Source: Myxococcaceae bacterium (lineage in GTDB: Bacteria > Myxococcota_A > Polyangia > Polyangiales > Ga0077539). Taken from it: a stretch of 64,000 nucleotides of DNA. Made by a program: the position numbers and the translations under genes. Below are positions 43,169 to 50,989 of the stretch, one piece after another. Under the pieces are notes generated by a model that saw only the letters and a program-made list of their open reading frames with translations, was not told the origin of the DNA and ran no database searches. Position 1 is the stretch's first letter; each line of letters begins with the position of its first letter. The stretch covers positions 1-64,000 of the forward strand of contig SCUS01000126.1 in NCBI GenBank assembly GCA_004297725.1, in the 5' to 3' direction.

Positions 43169-45595
43169 TCAGCCCGGCGGCGGCTGGTTGGCCGGGACCA
43201 GGATGTACACCTCGCGGGTGTCGAGCACCGTCACCCCGTCGCCCACCACGTCGATGAACGCGCGGAAGAGCGTCGACTCCTGCGAGGCGCCCTGGAAGAC
43301 GCTGTCGTTCTGGAAGAAGAGGGTGAAGCGCACCCGGGTGCCGGGCACCACCCGGTAGAAGGTGCTGAGGTCGGTGCGAGCGACGGCGTCGGCGTGGGCC
43401 ACGCCCTCGGGCTCGGTCCAGCAGCGGTCGTTGGCGGGGTTGATCTGGCACGACGGGGTGCGCCGGCGGATGAAGCGCGTGGCGTCGACGCCGAAGGGGT
43501 TGGCGCCGTCGTTGCGGGGGATGGTGTTGATGTCGAGCGGCACCCGCGTGGCGATGGTGTTCACCGCGTCGACCACGGAGCTCACGAAGGCCGGCGACAC
43601 CGTGGCGCCGCCGCCAGGCAGGTCGAAGATCAGCGGGTTGCCGTCGAGGTCGACGGAGCCGGTGCCCTCGGCGAGCACGCGGAAGTCGTAGCAGGGGCGG
43701 CCCGGCGTGCGGCCGGCCGGGCGCATGCCCTCGCAGCGCGTCCCCGACGAGGCGTTGAGGTTGATGATGCGCCCGGAGCGGGCGTTGTAGGCGTTGATGA
43801 CGTCGTTGATGGTGTGCGGCGCCGGAGAGATGCCCGAGTAGGGGTTGCCGAAGGGCCCCGTGGGCACCGCCGGGTCGCGCGCCCCGTTGTGGAAGTCCAC
43901 GTCCGTGAAGTGGATCACGATGGGCAGCGCCCCGACGCGGAAGCAGGGATGGCCGTAGGTGCCGTCGGCGCAGTTGCGCGGGGCGACCCAGCACGGGGCG
44001 CGGCCGGTGTCGCCGGTGCACGCCATGGGGTTGGAGCGGTCGAAGAGCCCGTCGCCCACGATGGTCTGGTAGAGCGCCTCGACCTGCGACTCCGGCCCGT
44101 CGCCGCCGCTGCCCAGGCGGATCGCGTTGGCCGTCGCCTGCACGTCCATGGCGCGCGACGCGGGCTGCATCCCGATGCCCGAGTTGGCGATGCACCGGGG
44201 CGTGCCAGGGGGCCCGGAGCACACCGGCCAGAGCGCGCGGTCGCTGCCTCCGCCGAAGCTCCCGGTGGGGAAGTCGTCGTAGTGGTTGACCCCGAACCAG
44301 GTGTCAGGGATCAGCGCCGTGATGCTGTCGATGAGCCCGGTGCGCGGGGTCGCGATGGACGACTGCACGTTGCGCAGCACGCCGCCCATGGAGCCGGTGG
44401 TGTCGCTGATGAAGTACACGTCCGCCACGCGGAGGTTGGAGCCGAACTCCAGCTCCCGCGCCACCTGCGCGCCCATCCACGGGAGGATGAGGTAGTAGTC
44501 CGTCGAGGGGATGCGGGTCGACGCCTCGGTGGCGCAGCGCTCCCTCATGTGGTTGCGGCACCAGGCGACCTCCGCGGAGTCGAGCTGGCCGTCGTTGTCC
44601 GAGTCGGGGTTGCAGCGGTCGGTGCCCGCGACGCTCTCCTCGCGGTCGCCGAGGCCGTCGTTGTCCGAGTCCGTGTCGAGGTAGTCGGGGATGCCGTCGG
44701 GCATCGGGCGGGCGAGGTCGAGGGTGCGCACGTCGAGCTCCCGGGGGCACTCGTTGGCGCCGGTCGCCAGGTCGTTGTCGCCGGCCTCCGCCGCGTCGGT
44801 GCCCTGCTCGCTGCCCATCGGGCTGTCGCCGTCGCTGTCGAGGTCGCGGTAGTTGGGCAGCATGTCGCCGTCGCGGTCGTTGGTGCCCTCCTGCGAGTCG
44901 GTGATGGTGTCGCCGTCGCTGTCCCGGTCTCGCCAGTCGGGGACGCCGTCCATGTCGGTGTCCGTCGGCGCCGCGGCGGTGCCCGGGGCGATCTCCGCGC
45001 TGTTGCTGATGCGGTCTCCGTCGGCGTCGGCGTCGGCGTAGTCGGGGACGTTGTCTCCGTCGGTGTCGAAGGGGTGGCACGACCAGCCGTTGGCCGCGTC
45101 GCGGTTCACCCCCCGGTCGCTGCTGCGGTAGCAGTCGAGCGCGGGGGCCGCCCCGGCGCCGGGCTGCGCGGGCGAAGGCGCCACCTGCGAGGCGTCGCGG
45201 ATGCCGTCTCCGTTGGCGTCGGTGTCGAGGAAGTCGGGCGTCCCGTCGTTGTCGTTGTCGTCCGGAGGGGCGTCGCAGCGGAAGGCCTGGCCGTGGCCGC
45301 CCTCGAAGCGGTCGGGCACGCCGTCGTTGTCCGAGTCGGCGTCGCTGCTGTTGGCCACGCCGTCTCCGTCGGCGTCGCCGCCGCCCTCGTAGCGGGTGGA
45401 GATGCCGTCGCCGTCGGGGTCGTTCTGCGGCGCGCAGGGCTCGCCGGGGACGTCCGTCGAGGGGTCGGCGTCCGCGACGATGTCGACGTCCGGGAGGCCC
45501 GCGTCCGCGGCGGAGGTGGTGTCCGAGCAGCCCGCGGCGACGACCCAGGCGCCCGCCACGAACACGCGAAACAAGGGCAAGGACAAGCGTCGCAT
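43169..45595 (-). CDS. large calcium-repeat and vWA-domain lipoprotein
   Basis: An 808-residue lipoprotein. The signal peptide ends in the lipobox VVAAGC. Residues about 55-345 are dense in thrombospondin type 3-like Asp-rich motifs (DxDxDG, for example DGDGVANSSDADSDNDGVPD and DTDMDGVPDWRDRDSDGD), which bind calcium. Residues about 385-770 are a vWA-type domain with the metal-binding motif DTTGSM, Cys-rich insertions and an FTDVDFH stretch. The C-terminus is beta-rich. Calcium-stiffened stalk plus adhesive head is the usual reading for such proteins on the cell surface. The stop is 6 bp from the convergent propeller lipoprotein. The protein is not in an operon with dapF, which is divergent. 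Confidence 0.87.
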   Translation of the reverse strand: MRRLSLPLFRVFVAGAWVVAAGCSDTTSAADAGLPDVDIVADADPSTDVPGEPCAPQNDPDGDGISTRYEGGGDADGDGVANSSDADSDNDGVPDRFEGGHGQAFRCDAPPDDNDNDGTPDFLDTDANGDGIRDASQVAPSPAQPGAGAAPALDCYRSSDRGVNRDAANGWSCHPFDTDGDNVPDYADADADGDRISNSAEIAPGTAAAPTDTDMDGVPDWRDRDSDGDTITDSQEGTNDRDGDMLPNYRDLDSDGDSPMGSEQGTDAAEAGDNDLATGANECPRELDVRTLDLARPMPDGIPDYLDTDSDNDGLGDREESVAGTDRCNPDSDNDGQLDSAEVAWCRNHMRERCATEASTRIPSTDYYLILPWMGAQVARELEFGSNLRVADVYFISDTTGSMGGVLRNVQSSIATPRTGLIDSITALIPDTWFGVNHYDDFPTGSFGGGSDRALWPVCSGPPGTPRCIANSGIGMQPASRAMDVQATANAIRLGSGGDGPESQVEALYQTIVGDGLFDRSNPMACTGDTGRAPCWVAPRNCADGTYGHPCFRVGALPIVIHFTDVDFHNGARDPAVPTGPFGNPYSGISPAPHTINDVINAYNARSGRIINLNASSGTRCEGMRPAGRTPGRPCYDFRVLAEGTGSVDLDGNPLIFDLPGGGATVSPAFVSSVVDAVNTIATRVPLDINTIPRNDGANPFGVDATRFIRRRTPSCQINPANDRCWTEPEGVAHADAVARTDLSTFYRVVPGTRVRFTLFFQNDSVFQGASQESTLFRAFIDVVGDGVTVLDTREVYILVPANQPPPG

Positions 45596-45671
45596 AGGCC
45601 GGGGATGACACCCGCCCGCGGGTCCCGGGTCAAGCGCGCGCGGTGGGATCGGTCATCGCGGCGGCGGTGCG

Positions 45672-45677
45672 TATACT
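45672..45677 (+). promoter_or_regulatory. -10 box TATACT, probable leaderless promoter of dapF
   Basis: TATACT ends 8 nt before the dapF ATG (spacer CCCGCGCC). The 18-mer GTATACTCCCGCGCCATG recurs with one change before the SDR gene on the other strand at 47870-47887. A leader of zero to one nucleotide would follow. No strong -35 is seen. Confidence 0.55.
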
Positions 45678-45685
45678 CCCGCGCC

Positions 45686-46495
45686 ATGACGGCCGCTGCG
45701 TTTGCGAAATACGAAGGTCTCGGCAACGACTTCCTGGTGCTGGACGCCGAGGTGTGGCCCGAGGCGACGGTCACCCCTGAGCTCGCCCGCGCCCTCTGCG
45801 ACCGGCACCGAGGCGTCGGGGGCGACGGGCTCCTCTGGGTCGACCGCGCGGGCCTCGCCGCGGGGCGGGTGCGCCTGGTGATCCTCAACGCCGACGGGTC
45901 GCGGCCGGAGATGTGCGGCAACGGCGTGCGCTGCGTGGCCGCCTGGCTGCTCGACCGGGGCGAACTCTCCGTGGGGGCCTCGCTGGTGGTCGACTCGGAC
46001 GCGGGTCCGAGGCCCGTGCGGGTGCGCTCGACGAAGGACGGCGTGTCGGAGGTGGAGGTCGCCATGGGCGCCGCCTCGGTGGCGGGCGCGCCCTCGACGG
46101 TGACCGTGGGCGGAGAGCGCGTGGCCGTGCGCGCGGTGGACATGGGCAACCCTCACGGGGTGGTGTTCGCGCCGGGCGACGACGCGGCGGGGCTGGTGCG
46201 CGCGGTGACGGCGCTCGCGGAGTTTCCCAGGGGCGTCAACGTCGAGCTCGTGGCCCCGGAAGAGGGCGGGTTCAGGGTGCGGGTGCACGAGCGCGGCGTC
46301 GGGTGGACGCAGGCCTGCGGGACGGGCGCCTGCGCCGTGGCCGCGGCGGCGGTGGCCGAGGGTCGCTGGCCCGCGGGCGAGCCGGTGACGGTGCGCCTCG
46401 ACGGCGGCCCGCTGGTGATCACCGTGGCCGAGGGGAGCCAGGCGGTGACCATGACCGGCCCCGCGCGCCGGGCCTTCTCCGGCACGGTGGGCTGA
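45686..46495 (+). CDS. dapF: diaminopimelate epimerase
   Basis: A 269-residue enzyme that converts LL- to meso-diaminopimelate, the precursor of lysine and of the peptidoglycan cross-link. Both catalytic Cys are present: Cys77 in MCGNGVRC and Cys211 in ACGTGAC. The N-terminus (FAKYEGLGNDF) and the GNPHGVVF stretch at about 154-161 are typical, and both halves have the mirrored fold of the family. Length is normal. A candidate leaderless promoter precedes it. Its stop overlaps the start of the M23 peptidase gene (TGATG), so precursor synthesis and a wall-peptidase-like protein are co-translated. Confidence 0.96.
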   Translation: MTAAAFAKYEGLGNDFLVLDAEVWPEATVTPELARALCDRHRGVGGDGLLWVDRAGLAAGRVRLVILNADGSRPEMCGNGVRCVAAWLLDRGELSVGASLVVDSDAGPRPVRVRSTKDGVSEVEVAMGAASVAGAPSTVTVGGERVAVRAVDMGNPHGVVFAPGDDAAGLVRAVTALAEFPRGVNVELVAPEEGGFRVRVHERGVGWTQACGTGACAVAAAAVAEGRWPAGEPVTVRLDGGPLVITVAEGSQAVTMTGPARRAFSGTVG

Positions 46496-47088
46496 TGCGA
46501 GCGCTCGACTTACAGGGATATGTATTCGCCCCGGTGATCCGGATGCCGGAGGGCTACGAGGTCTACGACTTCACGGAGGGCTATGATCCGGGGCGGGAGC
46601 TGGCCTCGCCCTACGGCGTCGGCCGCTACGACGAGAAGCGCCGCGGCGTGTACACCACCGAGCTCTTCGCGGGGCTGCGCGACATCCACGTGGGCGTCGA
46701 CCTCGCGGCCCCGGTGGGCGAAGCCGTCCACGCCTTCTTCGACGGCACGGTGCACCGCTTCGGCAACAACCCCTCCGCCGGCGACTACGGCTACACGCTC
46801 ATCACCGAGCACCAGCTCGACGGGAGGCCCGTCTGGGCGCTGCACGGCCACCTCTCGGCGCGCTCCATCGAGGGGCGCTTCGAGGGCCAGCGCGTCTCCC
46901 GGGGCGAGGTCATCGCCTGGGTCGGCGACCGCCACGAGAACGGCGGATGGAACCCCCACCTGCACTTCCAGCTCTCGCTGGTGCGCCCGGAGGTGGCCGA
47001 CCTGCCGGGCGCCGTGAGCGACGCCGACCGCGAGGCGGCGCTGGCGATCTACCCCGACCCCCGGCTGGTGCTGGGCCCGCTCTACTGA
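46495..47088 (+). CDS. M23-family metallopeptidase-like protein
   Basis: A 197-residue protein with no signal peptide. It consists of a LytM/M23 domain with zinc-ligand motifs HVGVD (H-x3-D), the LHGHLS stretch and HLHFQ (HxH). The pattern DYGYTLITEHQL...VWALHGHLS, with NGGWNPHLHFQ, resembles the M23 domain found fused between a kinase-like and an aminotransferase domain in other proteins. It stands alone here. It starts on the dapF stop (TGATG). M23 enzymes cut peptide cross-links in peptidoglycan, but without an export signal a cytoplasmic role or another substrate is possible. Its stop is one base from that of the convergent SDR gene. Confidence 0.85.
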   Translation: MRALDLQGYVFAPVIRMPEGYEVYDFTEGYDPGRELASPYGVGRYDEKRRGVYTTELFAGLRDIHVGVDLAAPVGEAVHAFFDGTVHRFGNNPSAGDYGYTLITEHQLDGRPVWALHGHLSARSIEGRFEGQRVSRGEVIAWVGDRHENGGWNPHLHFQLSLVRPEVADLPGAVSDADREAALAIYPDPRLVLGPLY

Positions 47089-47089
47089 G

Positions 47090-47872
47090 TCACCCCATCC
47101 ACTGGGCGCTGGTGCCGAGCCACGCGGCGCCGTCGGCCACCAGGGTCTCTCCGCTCACGTAGCTGGCGCCCTCGCTCACCAGGAAGAGCGCCGCCGCGGC
47201 CATCTCGTCGATGCGCCCGAAGCGCCGCAGGGGGATGGCCGCGATCACCCGCTCGCGGGTCTCGTCCGAGGAGAGCCGGCTCATCCCTTCGGTGCCCTCG
47301 ATGGGCCCCGGGGCGAGGCCCACCACGCGCACCCCGAGGGGGCCCCACTCCACCGCGAGGGTGCGGGTGATCGCGTCCACCGCCGCCTTCGCCGCCGAAG
47401 CGTGGATCTGCAGCGGCGTCGCCGCGTAGTGGAGCGTGGCGGAGATGTTGAGCACCACGCCCCCGCGGTCGCGCAGCGAGCGGTCGAAGGCCGCGCGGCA
47501 GACGTTGAAGGTGCCGTTGGCGTCGATGTCCATCACCGTGCGAAAGCCGTTGGGCGACAGGGCCGCGGCCGGCGCCAGGAAGTTTCCCGCCGCGCTGTTG
47601 ACCACGATGTCGATGGGCCCGAAGCGCGCCGTCACGGCGTCGAGCGCGGCCTCGACCGCCTTCGGGTCGCGCACGTCCGCCGGCGCCGCGAGGCACGACC
47701 CGCCCATCGCCGCCGCCGCGCCCTCGAGGCGCTCGGCGTTGCGGCCGACGATGCCGACCCGCGCGCCGTGGGCCACGAAGGCCTCCGCGATGCCGCGGCC
47801 GATGCCCGACCCGCCGCCCGTCACGAGCGCCACGCGCCCAGCCAGAAGATCACTACGGAAGATGCTCGCCAT
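47090..47872 (-). CDS. SDR-family oxidoreductase, 2,4-dienoyl-CoA reductase-like
   Basis: A 260-residue short-chain dehydrogenase/reductase. The cofactor motif TGGGSGIG is near residue 19. The sequence NSAAGNFLAPAAALSPNGFR, the DIDANGTFN stretch, and HASAAKAAVDAITRTLAVEW with APGPIEGTEG match the DECR2-type group, in which the usual Tyr of the YxxxK motif is not conserved and Lys in SAAKAAV acts. Such enzymes reduce 2,4-dienoyl-CoA with NADPH in the beta-oxidation of unsaturated fatty acids. ATG 47872 follows a leaderless-type promoter. The substrate is inferred from sequence pattern. Confidence 0.85.
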   Translation of the reverse strand: MASIFRSDLLAGRVALVTGGGSGIGRGIAEAFVAHGARVGIVGRNAERLEGAAAAMGGSCLAAPADVRDPKAVEAALDAVTARFGPIDIVVNSAAGNFLAPAAALSPNGFRTVMDIDANGTFNVCRAAFDRSLRDRGGVVLNISATLHYAATPLQIHASAAKAAVDAITRTLAVEWGPLGVRVVGLAPGPIEGTEGMSRLSSDETRERVIAAIPLRRFGRIDEMAAAALFLVSEGASYVSGETLVADGAAWLGTSAQWMG

Positions 47873-47880
47873 GGCGCGGG

Positions 47881-47886
47881 AGTCTA
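47881..47886 (-). promoter_or_regulatory. -10 box TAGACT, probable leaderless promoter of the SDR gene
   Basis: On the leftward strand TAGACT ends 8 nt before the ATG at 47872, with the spacer CCCGCGCC, identical to that before dapF. Confidence 0.55.
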
Positions 47887-47906
47887 CACGCGCCCGGGCA
47901 CCGGGC

Positions 47907-49646
47907 TCAGCGGCGGTCGAGCGCACGGCGCACGGCGCGAAGGAAGGAGTCCGGGTCGGTGGGCTTGGCCAGCACCTCGCGGGCGTCCTCGGCGGTGAGC
48001 TGCTCGCTCAGCGCGTCGGCGCCGTAGCCGCTCGCGAAGAGGAAGCGCGCCCCGGGCCGCAGCTCGCGGATACGGGCGCGCGCCTCCCCGCCGCCCAGCC
48101 TGGGCATCACCGCGTCGAGGATCACCAGCTCGAAGGGCTCGCACCTCGCGGCCTCGACGGCCTGCGCGCCGTCCTCGACGGCCACCACCGTGTAGCCCGC
48201 GCGGGTGAGCAGGTCGACCATCACGCGCCTCGCCCCGGGGTGGTCGTCGGCCACCAGCACCCGCTCGGTGCCGCCGGGCACCGCGCCGGCGATCTTGGAG
48301 CCCACCTCGTCGGCCTCCCGCTCGAGGATCGGCAGGTAGACCTTGAAGGCCGTGCCCACGCCCGGCTCGCTGTAGCAGTGGACCATCCCGTCGTGCTGGC
48401 GCACCACGCCGTAGACGATCGCGAGGCCGAGCCCGGAGCCCTGGCCCTCGGGCTTGGTCGTGAAGAAGGGCTCGAAGACCCGGTCGATCAGCTCCGGCGC
48501 GATGCCGGTGCCCGTGTCGGTCACCGAGAGCAGCACGTAGCGGCCGGGCTTCGCCCACGGGTGCGCCCGCACGTACTCGCCGTTGATCACCACCTGCTCG
48601 GTCTCGAGGGTGATCCTCCCCCCGTGCGGCATGGCGTCGCGCGCGTTGAGGCAGAGGTTGAGCAGGATCTGGTCGATCTGCACCTCGTCGGCGGACACGA
48701 GCGGCAGGCGCGGCCCCTCGATCACGTCGACCGCGATGCTCGCCGGGACGACCCGGCGCAGCAGCGCCACGAGCTTGCGGACGCGCGCGTTGAGGTCGAG
48801 CGGAGCGAGCCGGAGGTCCTGCTTTCGGCCGAGGGCGAGGAGCTGGCGGGTGAGGTCCCGCGCGCGCTCCACCGCGTCGAGGAGCATGGCGACGCTGGCG
48901 CGCCCCGTCTCGCTGAGCCCTCGCTCCGCCTCGAAGACCGCCGCCGTCGAGCGCATCACCATCAGCAGGTTGTTGAAGTCGTGCGCCACGCCCCCCGCGA
49001 GCAGCCCGAGGCTCTCCAGCCGCTGGCGCTGCGCGAGCCGGCGCTCGATGTCGAGGCGGTCGGCGGCGGCCAGGGCGCGCTCCTCGGTGAGGCGGATGCG
49101 CGCCGCGGCCACGGAGACGTGGGCCGCCATCGCGATGAGGTACTCGACCTCGGCCTCCGTCGGGGGGCGAGGCCCCTCGTCGCCGAAGGTCCCGAGGCCC
49201 AGCGTGCCGAAGGGGCGGTCGATGAAGCGCAGCGGGACGTTGATGATCGTGCGGTTCTTGAGCTGGTCGACGATGGCGTGGTTGACCCTCGGGTCGGTGA
49301 GGGCGTCCTCGATCACCACGACCCGGTCGCCCTTCGCGATCTGCTCCATCATCCAGTCGCCCTCGACCGGGATGACCGTCGCGTGCTTCCACACGTCCAC
49401 CTCGCTGGGCCCCTGGACCGTCAGCAGCCGGGCCTGCATCAGCCGCTCGTCCTCGAAGACCGACAGCCACGAGTTGTCGTAGCCGAGGGCGCCGCGGACC
49501 TCCTCGGCCACCATGGCTGTCAGCGCGGAGAAGTCCACCGCCCCCTGGAGCGTGCGAGCGAAGGCCAGGAGCCGCTGCCCGCCGAGGCCGCGCTCCTCCC
49601 CGGGCGGCGCCGCGGTCCCGGTCACGCTGTGTGCGTCCCTCGCCAT
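47907..49646 (-). CDS. hybrid sensor histidine kinase (GAF-HisKA-HATPase-REC)
   Basis: A 579-residue cytoplasmic kinase. Residues about 25-185 form a GAF domain (NSWLSVFEDE, then VPLRFIDRPFGTLGLGTF). A helical linker leads to the HisKA domain with GGVAHDFNNLL (phospho-accepting His), then an HATPase_c domain with N box NLCLNARDAM, DTGTGI and GQGSGLGLAIVYG. The last 120 residues are a receiver domain with the Asp in VILDAVMPR and a Lys in LAKPTD. There is no membrane segment. Domain order resembles hybrid kinases such as those feeding multistep phosphorelays. It lies 82 bp after the PAS-kinase gene in the same direction, so may be part of the KaiC cluster. Confidence 0.93.
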   Translation of the reverse strand: MARDAHSVTGTAAPPGEERGLGGQRLLAFARTLQGAVDFSALTAMVAEEVRGALGYDNSWLSVFEDERLMQARLLTVQGPSEVDVWKHATVIPVEGDWMMEQIAKGDRVVVIEDALTDPRVNHAIVDQLKNRTIINVPLRFIDRPFGTLGLGTFGDEGPRPPTEAEVEYLIAMAAHVSVAAARIRLTEERALAAADRLDIERRLAQRQRLESLGLLAGGVAHDFNNLLMVMRSTAAVFEAERGLSETGRASVAMLLDAVERARDLTRQLLALGRKQDLRLAPLDLNARVRKLVALLRRVVPASIAVDVIEGPRLPLVSADEVQIDQILLNLCLNARDAMPHGGRITLETEQVVINGEYVRAHPWAKPGRYVLLSVTDTGTGIAPELIDRVFEPFFTTKPEGQGSGLGLAIVYGVVRQHDGMVHCYSEPGVGTAFKVYLPILEREADEVGSKIAGAVPGGTERVLVADDHPGARRVMVDLLTRAGYTVVAVEDGAQAVEAARCEPFELVILDAVMPRLGGGEARARIRELRPGARFLFASGYGADALSEQLTAEDAREVLAKPTDPDSFLRAVRRALDRR

Positions 49647-49728
49647 CCTGTCGGGTGGTTTACCAGACGCGGCGAGGGGGTGCGCCCGCCGCGCGACGAT
49701 CGTCAGGCCACCGCTCCAGGACGGCGCC

Positions 49729-50955
49729 TCAGCTCGGCCCTGCTTGCGAGTCCCGGGGCGGAGCCTCTCGCGGCAGCACGACCGTGAAGGTGGTCCCCTC
49801 GCCCTCTACGGACCGTACCGTGACGGTGCCGCCGTGGGCGCGCACGATCTCGTCGACGATGTAGAGGCCGAGGCCGAGCCCCTCGGTGCGCTCTCGCCCG
49901 TGGTAGGGCTCGAACAGGTTCGACAGCACCGACTCGGGGATGGGCGCCCCGTGGTTCTTCACCCGCAGCGTCACCGCGTCGCCCTGGCCGTGGAGCGTGA
50001 CGTCGATCGGATCTTCCCCGTGCGCCACGGCGTTGGAGATCAGGTTGCTGAGCACCTGCTCGAGGCGGTCGGGGTCCCAGTCGCCGTCGAGCTCGCCGCT
50101 CATCTCGCACCGGATCACCCGCCCGGGGAACGCCTCCCTCGCCTCCGCGACCTGGTCGGCGCAGAGGGCCCCGAGCGCGCAGGCGCGCCGCTCGATGGGG
50201 ATGCCGCCGCCGAGGCGCGCCCGGGCAAAGAGCAGCAGCGACTCGATCATCGCCTCCATCCGCTGCGCGCTCCGTGCGATGCGCGCGACGAGCTCCGCCG
50301 AGCGGTCGGCCCCGCCGCCGCCGTGCTTGAGCAGGTGCGCCGCCATCTGCACGGCGCTCAGCGGAGACCGGAGGTCGTGCCCCAGGATGCCGATGAACTG
50401 GTCGCGGGCCTCCTCGATGCGCACCCGATCGGAGACGTCGGTCATCGTGCCGACCCACTCTCGTGGCACCCCGGTGCTGGGGACGGGCACCGCGCGCGAC
50501 TCCACCCACGCGTAGCTGCCGTCGCCCCGGCGCAGCCGGTGGTCGCTCGCGTAGGCGCCGCTCGTCGCGACCGAGGCCCCCCAGGCCGCGCGCACGCGCT
50601 CGCGGTCGTCGGGGTGGAGGTTGGCGAGCCACCCCCAGGGCGGGTACCCCACCGCCTCCTCCCGGGGCGTCCCGGTGAAGCGCAGCCAGCTCTCCGGGTC
50701 GACCCGCACCCGGCCTGCCGCGCTCGCGTGCCAGACGACCGCCGCCGAGGTGGTCACCAGCGACCGGAAGCGCTCCTCGCTCTCCTGGATGGCGAGCCGA
50801 GCGGCCTCCGCGGCGTCTGCGGCATCCTGGGCGCGCAGGGCCGCGAGCACGAGCTTCTCGTTGGCCTCCTGCACCTGCGCCAGCAGCAGGTCGCGCGCGG
50901 CGGCTGCTGCGCGCACCGCCTCGCTTGCGAGCGTGGAATCATCCGTGGGCTTCAT
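49729..50955 (-). CDS. PAS-domain sensor histidine kinase
   Basis: A 408-residue cytoplasmic kinase. The first 60 residues are a coiled coil with Ala/Glu/Arg-rich heptads, followed by a PAS domain (about 62-175; SEERFRSLVTTSAAVVWHAS, then WLANLHPDDRERVRAAW), a HisKA domain with GILGHDLRSPLSAVQM (phospho-accepting His) and an HATPase_c domain with LSNLISNAVAHG, FEPYHGRERTEGLGLGLYIV and GTTFTV. ATG 50955 is preferred over the adjacent GTG. No receiver or DNA-binding domain is attached. It lies 34 bp after the KaiC-like gene in the same direction and is probably co-transcribed. Confidence 0.93.
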   Translation of the reverse strand: MKPTDDSTLASEAVRAAAAARDLLLAQVQEANEKLVLAALRAQDAADAAEAARLAIQESEERFRSLVTTSAAVVWHASAAGRVRVDPESWLRFTGTPREEAVGYPPWGWLANLHPDDRERVRAAWGASVATSGAYASDHRLRRGDGSYAWVESRAVPVPSTGVPREWVGTMTDVSDRVRIEEARDQFIGILGHDLRSPLSAVQMAAHLLKHGGGGADRSAELVARIARSAQRMEAMIESLLLFARARLGGGIPIERRACALGALCADQVAEAREAFPGRVIRCEMSGELDGDWDPDRLEQVLSNLISNAVAHGEDPIDVTLHGQGDAVTLRVKNHGAPIPESVLSNLFEPYHGRERTEGLGLGLYIVDEIVRAHGGTVTVRSVEGEGTTFTVVLPREAPPRDSQAGPS

Positions 50956-50989
50956 CACCAGCCTCTTCCCGCACCCGCGACCCCAACCC

